From: Pteria penguin | Taxonomy: Eukaryota > Mollusca > Bivalvia > Pterioida > Pteriidae | Length of the DNA stretch: 64,000 bases | Assembly (NCBI GenBank): GCA_035048485.1 | Contig: CM068589.1 | Location: 221,001-285,000 of the forward strand | Reading direction: 5' to 3' | Shown here: positions 1 through 11,813 of the stretch, piece by piece | Layout: the number at the start of each line of letters is the position of its first letter | Numbering within the stretch: the first letter of the stretch is position 1 | Notes under the pieces: model-generated | Databases searched by the model: none | What the model saw: only the letters and a program-made list of their open reading frames with translations | What the model was told of the DNA's origin: nothing | Program-made: the position numbers and the translations under genes

Positions 1-480
1 AGGTTTCAATTTATGTAACGGAATAGAGGATAGTGCATGCAAAAGTTCATGACGGCCATTATTTTTTGCGATAAATAGAAGATCGTTTAATGACCTATTT
101 AAACGATTACGTTTTCTGATGTTACGATTACGACGACGACCACGTGACCTACGTTTTCTAATAGTTTTATGTCTTAATGTAAAAATATTGATCTTATTCT
201 GACGAGAAGAAATATTACCTTGTCGATATATTTAGTCGTTGAGACCAAGAGGGTATGGGGTTTGTAGTTGTTTAATCCAGTAGAGCTCGGTTTCCAAAAG
301 TCGTTTTTTAACATCTGATTTCGTATCACCTGGTAATTTAGAGATATTTTCTACTGGAGTTATTTTCACATTGTTAATATTATGTTGGTATTTATAACTG
401 CAGAGGATTAAGGCTGGACTTAACTGGACTGGTTTTAACAACTTTGCAATAGCTTTTAAGACCCAAGAAATGATCGTGAA
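1..480 (-). pseudogene. C-terminal fragment of a retroelement protein (RT-C or Penelope-like type)
   Basis: Read on the minus strand, the frame contains ETELYWIKQLQTPYPLGLND, then one in-frame stop (TAA near 235), then a basic stretch rich in RKR/RGRRR that runs off the window edge. The YWIKQL...PLG(L/P)N pattern recurs at 12.6 kb and, as I know it, is typical of the C-terminal end of RT proteins of Penelope-like or related elements. The frame is open upstream to about 480. Hammerhead-bearing repeat units lie directly upstream (526-905). The fragment is decayed and incomplete. Exact family placement is inference. Confidence 0.5.
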
Positions 481-525
481 TTGCAGTAACTCAGTTAAAC
501 TAAACAGTTTCTTAAAATAAATACA

Positions 526-905
526 GAACATATATACCTTATAATTTAGTTCACCATATGCGCATTTCGACAACATCTCTCTTCAGCGATGCTCGTGACC
601 AAATGATTGAAATTCTTAAAATATATAAATATTTGAAGAGCAGTGTTGAAACCAAAATGACCGACAAGTGAACCAAAGAATCTATCTAAGGACAGAGCTA
701 TGCATGAGGGAGATACTCCTTAGAGTGATTTACTTAATTTGAAACTGAAAATTTGAAGTATATATTTCATGTCAGTACAAAAGCCCTGAAAACTAGACTT
801 ATGGTACCCTCGTGGACTATCAGTCCACCAGCAGTGACACTGGCCTAGTGGTTATATTAAATATAGAACATATATACCTTATAATTTAGTGCACCATACG
901 CGCAT
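526..905 (-). mobile_element. Hammerhead-bearing tandem repeat unit (one full, one truncated)
   Basis: Two direct copies of the same unit begin near 526 and 862, marked by AGAACATATATACCTTATAA. The minus strand of the first contains CTGAAGA, a short stem, GAAA and the palindrome TGCGCA, the core order of a type I hammerhead ribozyme. The second copy stops within that motif at about 905. Related units occur at 30.3, 40.4, 50.5-51.2 and 61.2 kb. Stem II in this copy is weakened by substitutions, so activity is doubtful. Confidence 0.6.
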
Positions 906-939
906 TTTTCCTGATTAACTAATGAGAAGAAAAACCCAG

Positions 940-1250
940 CACACGTTTGCCCGTGACATTTTGTACTTCCAACATGGATCATGTCAATCCGCAGGACTCA
1001 AACCCAGAATACGTTCAAGTGATTCAGACTGTCTCAAGAAAGATAATAGCAACATACCTCCTACATTAAAGAGATAAAAACAAAAAGACTGTAAAGTAAA
1101 CACTGCTTTTAACATTTTATCACAGTAAAGGGTTAGGGTTAGGGTTAGGGTTAGTTACGAAAGTAACTGGTGTCACATGACAGTGGCTCTAACAAGAATG
1201 TACCACAGTGGAAATTCAGAGGTCATACAAGGTGCCGGGGAGGAGTGCAG
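940..1250 (-). repeat. SINE-like repeat with tRNA B-box-like sequence and partial conserved core
   Basis: The minus strand carries a tRNA B-box-like stretch (opposite CAGGACTCAAACCCAG near 992) and, at 1160-1250, a degraded copy of the ACCTGGTCTCA core found across this window. The same arrangement is at 38165-38410, beside the third lectin copy, where the B box reads GGTTCGAGTCC. The repeat therefore predates the split of lectin copies 1 and 3. It is called a SINE by the B box only; no A box is clear. Confidence 0.45.
1130..1154 (+). repeat. Short interstitial telomere-type TTAGGG repeat
   Basis: About four tandem TTAGGG units sit at the end of the SINE-like repeat, just before TTACGAAAGTAACTGG. 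The equivalent position beside lectin copy 3 (about 38280) lacks them. Shorter CCCTAA runs occur at 20614 and 45666. Confidence 0.8.
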
Positions 1251-1362
1251 AAACATACAATGTAAGAATATACTGTAGCTAATGACGATAGTGGTTTGTT
1301 TACTTTAGCTTCGCTTATTTCATTCTGGTTGATAACAAATACAGGCTTTCAGCCTTTTTTCC

Positions 1363-4300
1363 CTAATTCATTATCTGGGATTCACAGATAAAGCCATATA
1401 ACCGATCACAAGGCACATCGTTCCACTTGTATTGTTCTTCTTCCCTAGGTCCTGCACAGTGTTCGCCTCTGTCATTATTATCAGGTTGTCCAGGAGCCCA
1501 ATCTGTATATACTACAGACTGCCTGGTCAAAGGGTCTATCCACTGATTTTCATTTTCGTTGTCTGTTAAACGTAGAAATATTTGACCTTCACCTAGAAGA
1601 GGTTCCAATAAATATTACGAATTCGTAGCAAAATTGCATTAGTAATCTTCCGAAACTTTCATTTGATTGTTTGATAAAATTATATCTCTTGTCCTTAATA
1701 ATGAGTTTTTCATTATTCATGAATATTTTTTTTATACTTCTGTCAAAAACGAAAACAGAATTCTGGATTACAAGACTGTATAATTATCAGAAATTATTGA
1801 ATTTGTTGACTGTTATAGTGCCTTGATCTTCTAGGATCAAGACACAGGGATATATTAACAACGTAAATATCATTTCAAAATAGCAGTGTATACACAGCAA
1901 TCAGGAAAATTACTATTTTTGGTTCACCTGAGCCAGATATAATTGGGCTTCTCTCACTGTTTGTGAGGCATTGAACTTCAATTTCAAGGTCTTGTTTATT
2001 AAATATAAAATGTTTATTCACTCCAGAGTATGATTGATAATTATTTAAAATGATAATTTTGTTTGTGGTCGACTGGTTAATATAGTATAGTGTAATTTGT
2101 TTTATGTTGAGAAAGTTATCATTCTAATAGCATTATGATAAAAAAGGAAATGAGACAATACATATGCATATTATACAAGAATAAGCACATTGTCATCACA
2201 AAAATATTCGATGACGACAGTTAAATAATAATCGTCATTCATTTAACCGGTTAACAAATCGATGATAACATTAGAAAATATTCGTTTTATCTTTATGGCA
2301 CTGTCCAAAATAAGACTAATTGAATGTCATTTATCTTTATGACACTGTCAGAAATAAGAATACCTGAACGTTATTTATCTTTATGACACTATCAGAAATA
2401 AGACTAACTGAATGTTATGTATCGCTGTGACACTATCAGAAATAACACTAACTGAATGTTATTTATCACTATGACACTGTCAGAAATAAGGCTGAGTGAA
2501 TGTTATTTATCATTACGACGCTGTCAGAAATAAGACTAACTGAATGTTATTTATCACTATGACACTGTCAGAAATAAGGCTAACTGAATGTTATTTATCA
2601 TTATGACACTGTCAGAAATAAGAATAACTTAACGTTATTTATCATTATGACGGTGTCAGAAAGTAGACTAACTGAATGTTATTTATCATTATGACACTGT
2701 GAGAAATAAGAATAACCTAACGTTATTTATCATTATGACGATGTCAGAAATAAGACTAACTGAATTTTATTTATCATTATGACACTATCAGAAATAAGAC
2801 TAACTGAATGTTATTTATAAATATGACGGTGTCAGAAAGTAGACTAACTGAATGTTATTTATCATTATGACACTGTCAGAAATAAGACTAACTTAATGTT
2901 ATTTATCATTATGACGGTGTCAGAAAGTAGACTAACTGAATGTTATTTATCACTATGACACTGTCAGAAATAAGGCTGACTGAATGTTATTTATCATTAT
3001 GACACTGTCAGAAATAAGACTAACTGAACTTATTTATCACTATGACACTGTCAGATATTATACTAACTGAATGTTATTTATCATTATGACACTGTCAGAA
3101 ATAAGACTAACTGAATGTTATTTATCTTTATGACACTGTCAAAAATAAGACTTACTGAATGCTATTTATCTTTATGGCACTGTCAGAAATAAGACTAACT
3201 GAATGTTATATATCATTATGACACTGTCAGAAATAAGACTAACTGAATGTTATTTATCATTATGACACTGTCAGAAATAAGACTAACTTAACGTTATTTA
3301 TCACTATGACACTGTCAGAAATAAGACTAACTGAATGTTATTTATCATTATGACACTGTCAGAAATAAGACTAACTGAATGTTATTAATCATTAAAACAC
3401 TGTCAGAAATAAGACTAACTTAACGTTATTTATCACTATGACACTGTCAGAAATAAGACTAACTGAATGTTATTTATCATTATGACACTGTCAGAAATAA
3501 AACTAAGTGAATGTTACTTATCATTGTGACACTATCAGAAATAAGACTAACTGAATGTAATTTATCTTTCCATGGCTATGATATCCCATTTTAATCGTCC
3601 CTCAAATTACATTTCAGTGATCTCTTAAAGATAACTATATTACTAAGTAGGCCAATGTGAATCAAATTGGAATATGTACCTGTAGCTCTAACCAGATATT
3701 TAAGGTATTCATTCTCTGCAGTATTGACTGGTAAAGCAAGTTCGCTATTCCATACCCTGCATTGACCCTGAAATATAGTAAATAGTAGCAGTGTTTTATC
3801 TGGAATTTGGAAAATGGATATTCAGTGGTTCTCTTTTTATTTCATACTATTCCAGACAAATGCTGTTAAAATATAAGTAGCAGTTTTTAATTTAAGGCAA
3901 TCGCAGCAAAGGAAGAAAGAAAAGTTGATGACTCATCCGTATGACAGAAGTCACAAAAATATAGTGACATCAAAATGAGGAAACAGTCAGACCTCAGACC
4001 CTTGATCTGTTAGTAACACTTTGGACACTAATGAAATCTTGGAAATAAGATGTGAGGCAAAATGTCCAATAGTAACGGTAAAGGATAAACTGTGAAGGAA
4101 GTGGGTGTGCCAATACGTAGAGTTAGAAAGTAACAAATTCTATTTCACTGTGACTCTTACAACAACAGCCTACTACGCTAGAGAATGATGACCAAGATCA
4201 CTGCAATGTCCCAATAATAGCTTTTTTCGATACTAGGGAATGATTCTAGAGAATAGGTGGTAGAGCACCACCTCATATATATATAATATATTAAAGGAAC

Positions 4301-7196
4301 CATTAGACTAAAACTAGAGAAAAACAAGACACCCCCCACCAAATAAAAAAAAAAGAAAAAGAAATCAATCAAACAAATTCCCTTCTATTTATTTAAGTGG
4401 GCAAGATTAATTTTCGAGGGACCTGGAAGCTGTAGGGGTATTATAGATAAGTGTTCTTATACTGAAAAGTGGGTTGGGGCACATGCCTTAACTTACGTTT
4501 TAACAGTTAAATACACCAAGCAGTATCAATTACAAAGGACATCCTTCTCAAATAACATTTGTTGTAATTAACAACACATTTCATATATTTTTGGTACTAA
4601 ATTAAAATATAATAAAAGGATAAAATTAGTTAAGATACAGTTACCTACACATGTGAAAAGTTTAAATATATCAAAAATTCTAAAATTTAAGTCTCACTTA
4701 CTGAGGCATCATTCCATGTCAATTTGATTCGAGTTTCGATGTGATAGCACTTTCGAAGATGTTTATACCATCCAACCGGACATTCTGAAATACAGTCAAA
4801 ATTTACTTTTATGCCCTATTTTGCTATATTTCTTCGGGTTGCTAATGCTACACAATGTGAAATAAATATATAAAATGATACTGAATAAATTGAAAAACAT
4901 TTCAGAAATATAAACACATTTGCATACCAAGAGATTTTAGGAATTTGAAACAAGAGCAACGTCATCGTTACCTGTTACTCCGGATATCGAATATTTGTAC
5001 AAAATTGTTCTATTCTGTAGTGGATTGATGTTTTGGCACTTAAGTAAAATACAACTCCCATGGCATAGTTTGGCAGTTGAGGAGGTCATTCATGGATCCA
5101 TGGGAATCGAATGTGTGACCCGATACAAATACCACGTATCTTTTGATTTGGAACTGCAAAATTCGGTACCTCACTGTTTGGTTCTGTAAAACTCATCTTC
5201 TGACAAGGAATACACTGTAAGGTTGTTGGGGGGGGGGGGGGGTTGCAAACGACATGTCCACCCGATTTTTATGCACTTCAGCGTTTCATCTCAGTTATGT
5301 TTATAACTGCCTTAACATCTAAATTTGACATGACGTCATGTCGGAAACATGTGAAAGATGAATTGCAACATTGAAATCAGTCACCGAACGAGATCACTTC
5401 ACACAGGAAGCATTAAACACGAGGACTTTATTTTTACATTATTTGCACGTTTAACTTGTAACCAAAATTGTTATCCATGATGTGACAATTTCGGTAAACG
5501 AAAATACTGGTGGTCCGTTTTTCCGCTAGTGATCCGTTTTTCCGCTAGTGAATCTAAAGTAACAAAAATGAATTCAACAAATAATAGAACAATAGATAGA
5601 CAGACAGACAGACGAAAGATAGGCAGATGGATAGAAAGATAGATAGGTAGATCAGTGTTCTAAAAATTTTTCAAAAATCTACTTAGCAACGGGTAAGTGA
5701 CTACTGAAATCCACTTACCCAAGGTAAAATGTACTTACCCACAATAAAAAAGGCATATTCAAGATTTACATTGTGTAATTCTTAGGAAAGCATAAAATCT
5801 CTAAATTTTACGCACGTCATTGACTACAGAAGAGTATGGCGTATAGATCTGCAATTTGTAGGGCTGATGTCATACACCCACTTCCCGATCTGATACTGGT
5901 ACCCATACGATGATTTTTATACGAATATTTCTTAAAATTGTAGAAAAACTTGGTACAAAATAACTGATCGAACTTTAAACACTGCCATTAAGTAGTTTCA
6001 TAGAAGCGTCATTAAGGCAGGTACATTAACCTTTTCAAGTCAGCGTACAGCCATCCTTTTTAGGTACATATATGAAATACAGTGTATTCTAAAATATATA
6101 CAGAAACTCGTTTACCAATTTCATTAGCACAATTACCAGAAATCACTAGATCTACGTTGTGGATTACATACGTTAAAGGTAATTCATCTGACATTATTTG
6201 GACTCATATAGAAAAAAATATGTGATGATATGTTTTAATAGATCGCTTTCTTTTCGTATTCAGAATTTCATTTCATAAATGTAAAATATTTCAAATAATA
6301 TAAACATGCCATCATTGGAGAAGTATTAAAGAAATTGACTTTTACTTATCTTAAAATCTGTTTAAAAGAGAATTACTAAACAGTAAAGATTATAAAAGGA
6401 AACTATTGTAAGTTGAAAGAATCGCAAGAAAATATCAAATCGAATCAAATTCTTGAATCCTCTCAGCAATCAATATGTGTCTTCTTTTGGTATGAAGACA
6501 TCTATATTTATACTAGCCAGTCAGGCTATTTCAAAATCAAATTTTAATAGATCTAACCCATGGAAATTGTGTTAGCCTCGGGCTGTTGAGTTTTTGCGAA
6601 TACTGGGTCCCCCGCCGAGATGGAGATGAGAAATTTACCATGATTAAATAATATAAAAACTTGTTTTTGTAAGTCTTGACAGGCTATTTCCTGTTGTGAT
6701 TTTATCGTCTTTCTTTTAGCAAAGTTTAAAATTGGAGTGATTGATATTAATCAAATACTCTTACCCCGGGTAAGAAGATTAAAGCTTTTCAGTTACCCGA
6801 ACCAATTTTCACTTACCACGGGTAACGGGGTAATGGAATAGATAGATACATACATACATACATACACACATACACACATACACACATACATACATACATA
6901 CATACATACATACATACATACATACATACATACATACATACATACATACATACATACATACATACAGAGGCTTGTAGGTAGATCGATAGATAAATACCTC
7001 CGTGTTTCTGTTCCATACGTCTTATTCTTTCCTTCATTTCCTGCAAATCATCATCCTCTTTCTGCATTGCTGTGAAGTATGGCGTTTGAAAGCAATCATT
7101 TTTAGTGATCTCTTTCGAAATGAAGAGTCTTTGTCCACGTAAAATGATACAAAAACCTAAGAACACTGAGATAAAAATCATCCAGCCCGTGGCCAT
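1363..7196 (-). CDS. C-type lectin, copy 1 (four coding exons, 199 aa, intact)
   Basis: Exons, in order on the minus strand: 7196-6998, 4784-4702, 3767-3680 and 1592-1363. All introns are GT-AG, the phases match and the total is exactly 200 codons with a TAG stop. Residues 1-22 are hydrophobic (MATGWMIFISVFLGF...), a signal peptide or signal anchor. About 45-66 is a charged coiled-coil neck (EDDDLQEMKERIRRMEQ). The CTLD starts at GECPVGWYK and has six cysteines (long form), TWNDAS, NSELALP, FLRLTD, GQPDN, GEHC, KWNDVPC and FICES. QPD plus WND are the usual Ca2+/sugar-site residues of galactose-type CTLDs; binding is inferred, not shown. The closest paralogues are at 19.9-24.6 and 38.6-42.9 kb. 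Known CTLDs of this kind act in recognition of surface sugars. Intron 3 holds a 44-bp minisatellite and intron 1 starts in a tetranucleotide repeat. Confidence 0.9.
1928..1956 (-). other. Possible 29-nt cassette exon in lectin intron 3
   Basis: On the minus strand a CAG acceptor is followed by 29 nt (encoding REAQLYLAQ in the frame set by exon 3) and a strong donor CAG|GTGAAC. The same element with an intact acceptor and donor is in copy 2 (about 20966-20994) and copy 3 (about 39186-39214). Copies 1 and 2 differ at two synonymous codon positions (Leu, Tyr). Including it would shift the frame and give a stop nine codons into the last exon. Skipping it gives the correct full-length lectin. There is no clear pyrimidine tract, so it may simply be shared intron sequence. 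Confidence 0.3.
2285..3575. repeat. 44-bp minisatellite in lectin copy 1 intron 3
   Basis: About 29 tandem copies of a 44-bp unit containing GACACTGTCAGAAATAAG and ACTGAATGTTATTTATC. Units differ by a few bases (CATT/CACT/CTTT before ATGAC). The same unit occurs about seven times in copy 3 (39485-39805) and about once in copy 2 (about 21450-21500), always in the same intron. Confidence 0.95.
3781..4690. other. Lectin copy 1 intron 2, no gene seen
   Basis: AT-rich intron between exons 2 and 3. It is alignable by eye with copy 2 (21690-23255) and copy 3 (40010-41595). It contains a short A-rich tract near 4344 and nothing coding. Confidence 0.6.
4790..6840. other. Lectin copy 1 intron 1, no gene seen
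   Basis: Contains a poly-G tract at about 5227-5242 and a GATA/GACA microsatellite near 5592-5650. The latter half (about 5660-6830) has no counterpart in copies 2 and 3 and looks like an unclassified insertion. No coding frame is supported. Confidence 0.5.
6845..6965. repeat. (TACA)n microsatellite next to lectin exon 1 donor
   Basis: Tandem CATA/CACA tetranucleotides starting about 35 bp inside intron 1. Copies 2 and 3 have GATA repeats at the same place. The repeat extends the exon 1 reading frame artificially. Confidence 0.95.
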
Positions 7197-7478
7197 TTCA
7201 ACACAATAACCTTGTTGACTGAGATGAAAAAATATGATGTAGTTGTCACTTCCGATAGGGTTATAAGCGACGCTATTGATAAGTTTAACAAGTTTAGTAG
7301 CCAGATATATTAAGAACTTTAACTGTTCCGTGTGTTTAATCACGCTTAAGGCATGCGTAATAACGACTTGATATGTGTGGGTTACATTAAAAAAAGGCCA
7401 TCATGTATCGAAATATTAACTAAAGTATACATCCTATTTAAGGTTTTGCATAAATTTATTTTCTCAGAAATTCCACAC

Positions 7479-8228
7479 TAATCAATATCGAAGAAGTACC
7501 AATCCGTTAATCATACTCAAAGTCCAAGGACAGATAGAAAATCGTGTAGGTTTCAAAAAGGAACTGTTGTGAATCCCGAAATATTGAAAAATTCCGAGGT
7601 GAGACCAGGTGCCCGGGGAAAGTAAGCGTCTCCTGTTTGCATGCATCACCCGTCACAGCAGTTCTTAATAAACATGTCAAAATCAAGAGTTTTGGTTTCG
7701 TAGTTGTACATACGAAAGTACAAAATGGTATATAAAGTCATATTTGGTGTTCACTGAACAGGTCATTTAGTCGCATTCCAGAATATTATCAATCATTCTA
7801 GAAAGAGGCACATCATATTTTCGTACAAGATCCGCATAGCGACCGTAGAACTTCCTCAGTGACGATTTCAGATGTTCTTTAACATATCCCTGCATGAGCA
7901 ACTTAGTTGCCAGTCGTTTGGCCCTTGGAATAAAACCGTCGTATAGAGAACAGGCTCTTGCGTACCTTATAAGTTGAGATATAGAAACTCCATAGGCAGG
8001 TGAGGACGGGATATTGCTGCAAAGAAACGGAAAGTTAGTTATTTGGAAGTTAAAATAGTCACGTTTGTCCTACAGAGAGGTGTTCAAATTACCATTATTG
8101 TCGAAAGTTAAAAATATATCCAGATACGAAGCGGAATTATTGCTCTCGGTTGTCTCTATTATCTCAAGTTCATGGGGATAGATTTCATGTATGTAATCAA
8201 AGTTAGGATTATTGATTGACACTAAATC
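7479..8228 (-). mobile_element. Composite insertion upstream of lectin copy 1: core repeat plus RT-C fragment
   Basis: The sequence before and after this block joins smoothly in lectin copy 2 (around 24870-24885), so the block is an insertion. At 7480-7720 it holds a core-bearing repeat in reverse orientation, matching 17535-17760. At 7785-8228 the minus strand encodes the C-terminal half of an RT-C protein (SNIPSSPAYGVSISQLIRYA, then KLLMQGY and LRKFYGRYADLV), with one in-frame TAG near 8070. It is 5'-truncated before the catalytic YIDD segment. Dead. Confidence 0.75.
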
Positions 8229-8399
8229 AACTACAGGGAAAATAAAAAAAAAACATCAAATCAACTAAATAAAATCTAAGTGTTCTGTTTCATTTAATTC
8301 ATTAAAGGACAATAAACGGGTGAACAAATCAGTCTCATCTTTACGCTCACTACGAAAGTAAAATCTTCCTCGTCCAATATGATACAAATACATATTTCC

Positions 8400-8640
8400 T
8401 ACTTTAAACATTGACTGGAAATGCTTCACATTCATGTATATATAGAATGCTGTTTCGTCTGTATGTCTAGGTATTCACGGCTGGTGTGGCTAGCCAAACA
8501 GGAGACGCTCACTCCTCCCGGGCACCTGGTCTCACCCCTGACTTTCAGGGTTCCGTGAATGTCGACTGTTGTACATTGTTGTTAGTGCCATAGTCATGTG
8601 ACACCAGTTACTTTCGTATTTTATCTGTCACATTAGCACT
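8400..8640 (+). repeat. Core-bearing repeat, type A
   Basis: Contains GTGTGGCTAGCCAAACAGG, CCCGGGCACCTGGTCTCACC and, downstream, GTGACACCAGTTACTTTCGT. Matching copies lie at 25015-25290, 37075-37360 and 54420-54705. The 25-kb copy is at the equivalent place upstream of lectin copy 2. Confidence 0.75.
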
Positions 8641-9517
8641 TACAAGATCAATGTACTATGGTGCACCCTTTGAAATACAACGTGAAGACAGATATCCAGT
8701 GAAGTCGGCGTGGCCTAGTGGTATTGCGCTGGACTCCTGATGTCCAGTGAGTGTATCAAACAGGACGCACTAACAGAAACCTGGTTTCACTTCTGGTTTT
8801 AATGTATGATGTAAGAACAAATTTTACAAAACCAAACACAGTGTATTCATAAAGTGTTAGGGTACCTAATGCTTAACCCTCTAGCTGCGACGACCCTAGA
8901 TGAGTCTGCAACATATATTGACGTCAATGTATTGCCACCACGTTGCGCGATAGCAATAACTGCGCTCATTTTAAAGAGGGTAGAAAATAAACTTCCTACT
9001 TCCTGTTGAAAAGTTTTATTATATTTTAGTTGTGTTGTATTTTACGTAATTTTATAATATTGATGAATACGAAAGCTGCCTTACATAAACAAAGACCGCC
9101 ATGGATTGCTTAACATAATAGGAATAAAAGACACAATTTACGTGTAAATAGTCGATTTCACTACATCTGAGGTTTGTTCTCATTGGTTTAAATATTTCTA
9201 AGATTCCTACTTAATGTAAGTGACGGATGTTAATAACATGTAGGAGATACCTTCCTGGCGAACCTCATTTGGCTCTTATTTTGGGGTTCACGTATGCATG
9301 TCAGATTGTTCAGTATTTTTTTTTCTTTTTGATGATTCTGTATACTCTTTGGTTTCATATTTATTTTACTACTGAAATGGCATTATCCATCCTCTCATCG
9401 ACGGTATCAATCCACAGTTTTCCATCGATGTATGTTTGAATTTGGCAAAATTATCTATCTTGTATATGACATTTTAAATTGATATAAACTAACTCAATCA
9501 ACTTTTAACTGGTGCAT
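8640..9517. other. Duplicated upstream flank of lectin copy 1, no gene seen
   Basis: Aligns by eye with 25290-25945 upstream of copy 2 (shared TAACCCTCTAGCTGCGACGA and ATATTGACGTCAAT). A tRNA-like A-box stretch (GTGGCCTAGTGG) near 8710 has no clear B box. A diverged core-like segment is at 9228-9290. Confidence 0.5.
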
Positions 9518-10257
9518 TTTCAACATACTGTCGGCATTCCAATGGGCACTAACTGTGCTCCGCTTCTGGCTGACATATTCCTTTACTCATACGAAGCTGA
9601 GTTCATTCAGTCTAATGGTCAATTGAACACCTCACTCTATGACAAACGTGACGATTTCAATTTCGCTATCACAAACTTTCCTTTCATAAGTAGCAACATT
9701 CCATCATCGCCCGCATACGGCGTATTCATATCTCAGTTAATACGTTATTCCAGAGCATGTTCAAATTACAGTGACTGTGTTCTGAGGGCTAGGCGACTTT
9801 CAGTTAAGCTGCTCAACCAGGGTTATATATGTGCTAGACTAGCAACGTCACTGGGGAAGTTCTACGGTCGTTACGAGACTCTTATTACTCCATATGATAT
9901 GTCGTTATCCAGACTTTTAAATGATATTCTGGACTGAGACCGATTCCGATCATTTTACACAGATTCGACACCTTCTATACTAGAAGGTTACCTGCTTCGA
10001 CTTCGACTAAATACATATGGAATTCACACGATTTGACTCTTTCTACTGGGTATATATGACGGGTGTTGCTAGCAAGCAGGAGATGCTCACTCTCCCCGGG
10101 CACCTGATCTCACTCCATCACAGGGGTTCACATATGCTCTTCAAGTAGACATATTTTGTTATTTTCCATTTGTTTTTCATTTTCACGGATTTTATATGTC
10201 CTATTGTTTCATGATTTTTGGACTTGTGGTTTGGATTTATCCATCATCTTTACATTC
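9518..10257 (+). mobile_element. RT-C retroelement copy with in-frame loss of the catalytic YIDD segment
   Basis: A 5'-truncated copy that begins at TGTCGGCATTCC (protein VGIPMGTNCAP) and ends at the family 3' terminus CATCATCTTTACATT. The frame 9512-9937 is open and ends in LLNDILD. Compared with the full copy it lacks 198 bp (equivalent to 11293-11490), exactly 66 codons, which removes the YIDD catalytic loop but keeps the frame. It therefore cannot be an active polymerase. The core motif lies in its 3' tail at 10062-10115. Lectin copy 2 has no insertion at the matching site (about 25945), so the insertion came after that duplication. Confidence 0.85.
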
Positions 10258-10545
10258 ATTTATGGTGCACAATGTAGAAATTACTTAATACCAACATGGA
10301 CACACATACACACATACACACAGAGATAAAGGTACACTAAATAATTATTTGAGACTACACTTTGCTAACTGGAACACACGAGTCGGTTCTTTATACTAGG
10401 TATCAGTATTAGTAATTTTTTGTATATTCTACTACTATCATGTTTTGTGTACATGCCATTAGTGATTTGTATCATACAGTTTTGTCAGATGTCTTCTGTT
10501 TTCTCTTTCATATATTTCCTTTGTATATCACAATGACATCTAACT

Positions 10546-11813
10546 GTGAAAGAATTAGGATTAAATACAGCTCCAGGAAATCCTACTTATACTCTCACGA
10601 ACTTTTCGGTTTCGGAAGTACTAGAGAATCATAAATCTGTCCTCAATACGTTTGGTATTGACTCAAATAAATTAAATTTAGAACTTCCATATTTGTACTG
10701 CATTCCAAAAATGCACAAAAATCCTTACAAACAACGCTTCATCGCTGGTTCCTCGAAGTGTTCCACAAAATCTGTATCGATGCTACTCACAAAAATATTA
10801 TCAGAAATTAAATCTGGCCTTCATAGATATTGCGAAACAGTATAATCCAGAAGTGGAATTAAACAGATGTGGATCCTTAAAAATTCAAAAGAGTTGTTAG
10901 AAAATCTAAAATCAAAAAGTTTTACTAAAATTCACTTTATCAAGTCTTCTGACTTTTCGACTCTTTACACAACGATCCCTCATCAGAAATTAAAAGACGG
11001 ATTAGCGGAAATTATTCAAAATGCATTTACTAGTAAAAACGGAAGCCGCAAAATCAAATATATAGTAATAGGCCACGATAAAACTTACTTTGTTAGGGAA
11101 AATTCTGATTCCAAAAATAAATACACTGAAACATTTGTCATCCAGATGTTGAACTTTCTTATCGATAATATTTTTGTGGTGTTTGGAGGTAAGGTTTTTC
11201 AACAAATTGTCGGCATTCCAATGGGCACTAACTGTGCTCCGCTTCTGGCTGACATATTCCTTTACTCATACGAAGCTGAATTCATTCAGTCTTTGCTTTC
11301 GCAAGGAAAAAAACAATTGGCTCTTGGCTTCAATTTTACTTACAGATATATAGATGACTTGCTTTCAATTAATAATCCTTCATTCGCGGATTACCTTAGC
11401 ATCATCTATCCAAGTGAACTTGAGGTCAAAGAAACCACAGAAAGTAGTAATTCTACTTCGTATTTAGATATCATGTTGTCTTTCGACATTAATGGTCAAT
11501 TGAACACCTCACTCTATGTCAAACGTGACGATTTCAATTTCGCTATCACAAACTTTCCTTTCATAAGTAGCAACATTCCATCATCGCCCGCATACGGCGT
11601 ATTCATATCTCATTAATACGTTATTCCAGAGCTTGTTCAAATTACAGTAACTTTGTTCTGAGGGCTATGCGACTTTCAGTTAAGCTGCTCAACCAGGGTT
11701 ATATATGTGCTAGACTAGCAACGTCACTGAGGAAATTCTATGGTCGTTACGAGACTCTTATTACTCCATATGATATCTCGTTATCCAGACTTTTAAATGA
11801 TATTCTGGACTGA
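10546..11813 (+). pseudogene. RT-C reverse transcriptase, nearly intact
   Basis: Reads LPYLYCIPKMHKNPYKQRF, KCSTKS, SDFSTLYTTIPH (first catalytic Asp region), GIPMGTNCAP, YRYIDDLLS (catalytic YIDD), SYLDIML, KRDDFNF and NFPFISSN, ending LLNDILD-stop at 11811-11813. Two defects are seen: a TAA at 10843 in the Tyr-like position of CETV(Y)SRSG, and a 1-nt deletion at about 11612 after FIS. Otherwise the frame is continuous. The domain resembles Penelope-like or related RTs (MGTN...APLLAD class). No GIY-YIG endonuclease follows. Classification is inference. The start codon is uncertain because the N-terminus is poorly defined. Confidence 0.85.

Noticed and set aside
6813..7343. 176-codon frame over lectin exon 1
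   Set aside because: Only 7196-6998 is exon; the rest is 5' flank and the TACA repeat past the GT donor.
8700..8770. Possible tRNA gene (GTGGCCTAGTGG, anticodon-like stem)
   Set aside because: No B box and no acceptor stem pairing; at most a degraded tRNA-related repeat.
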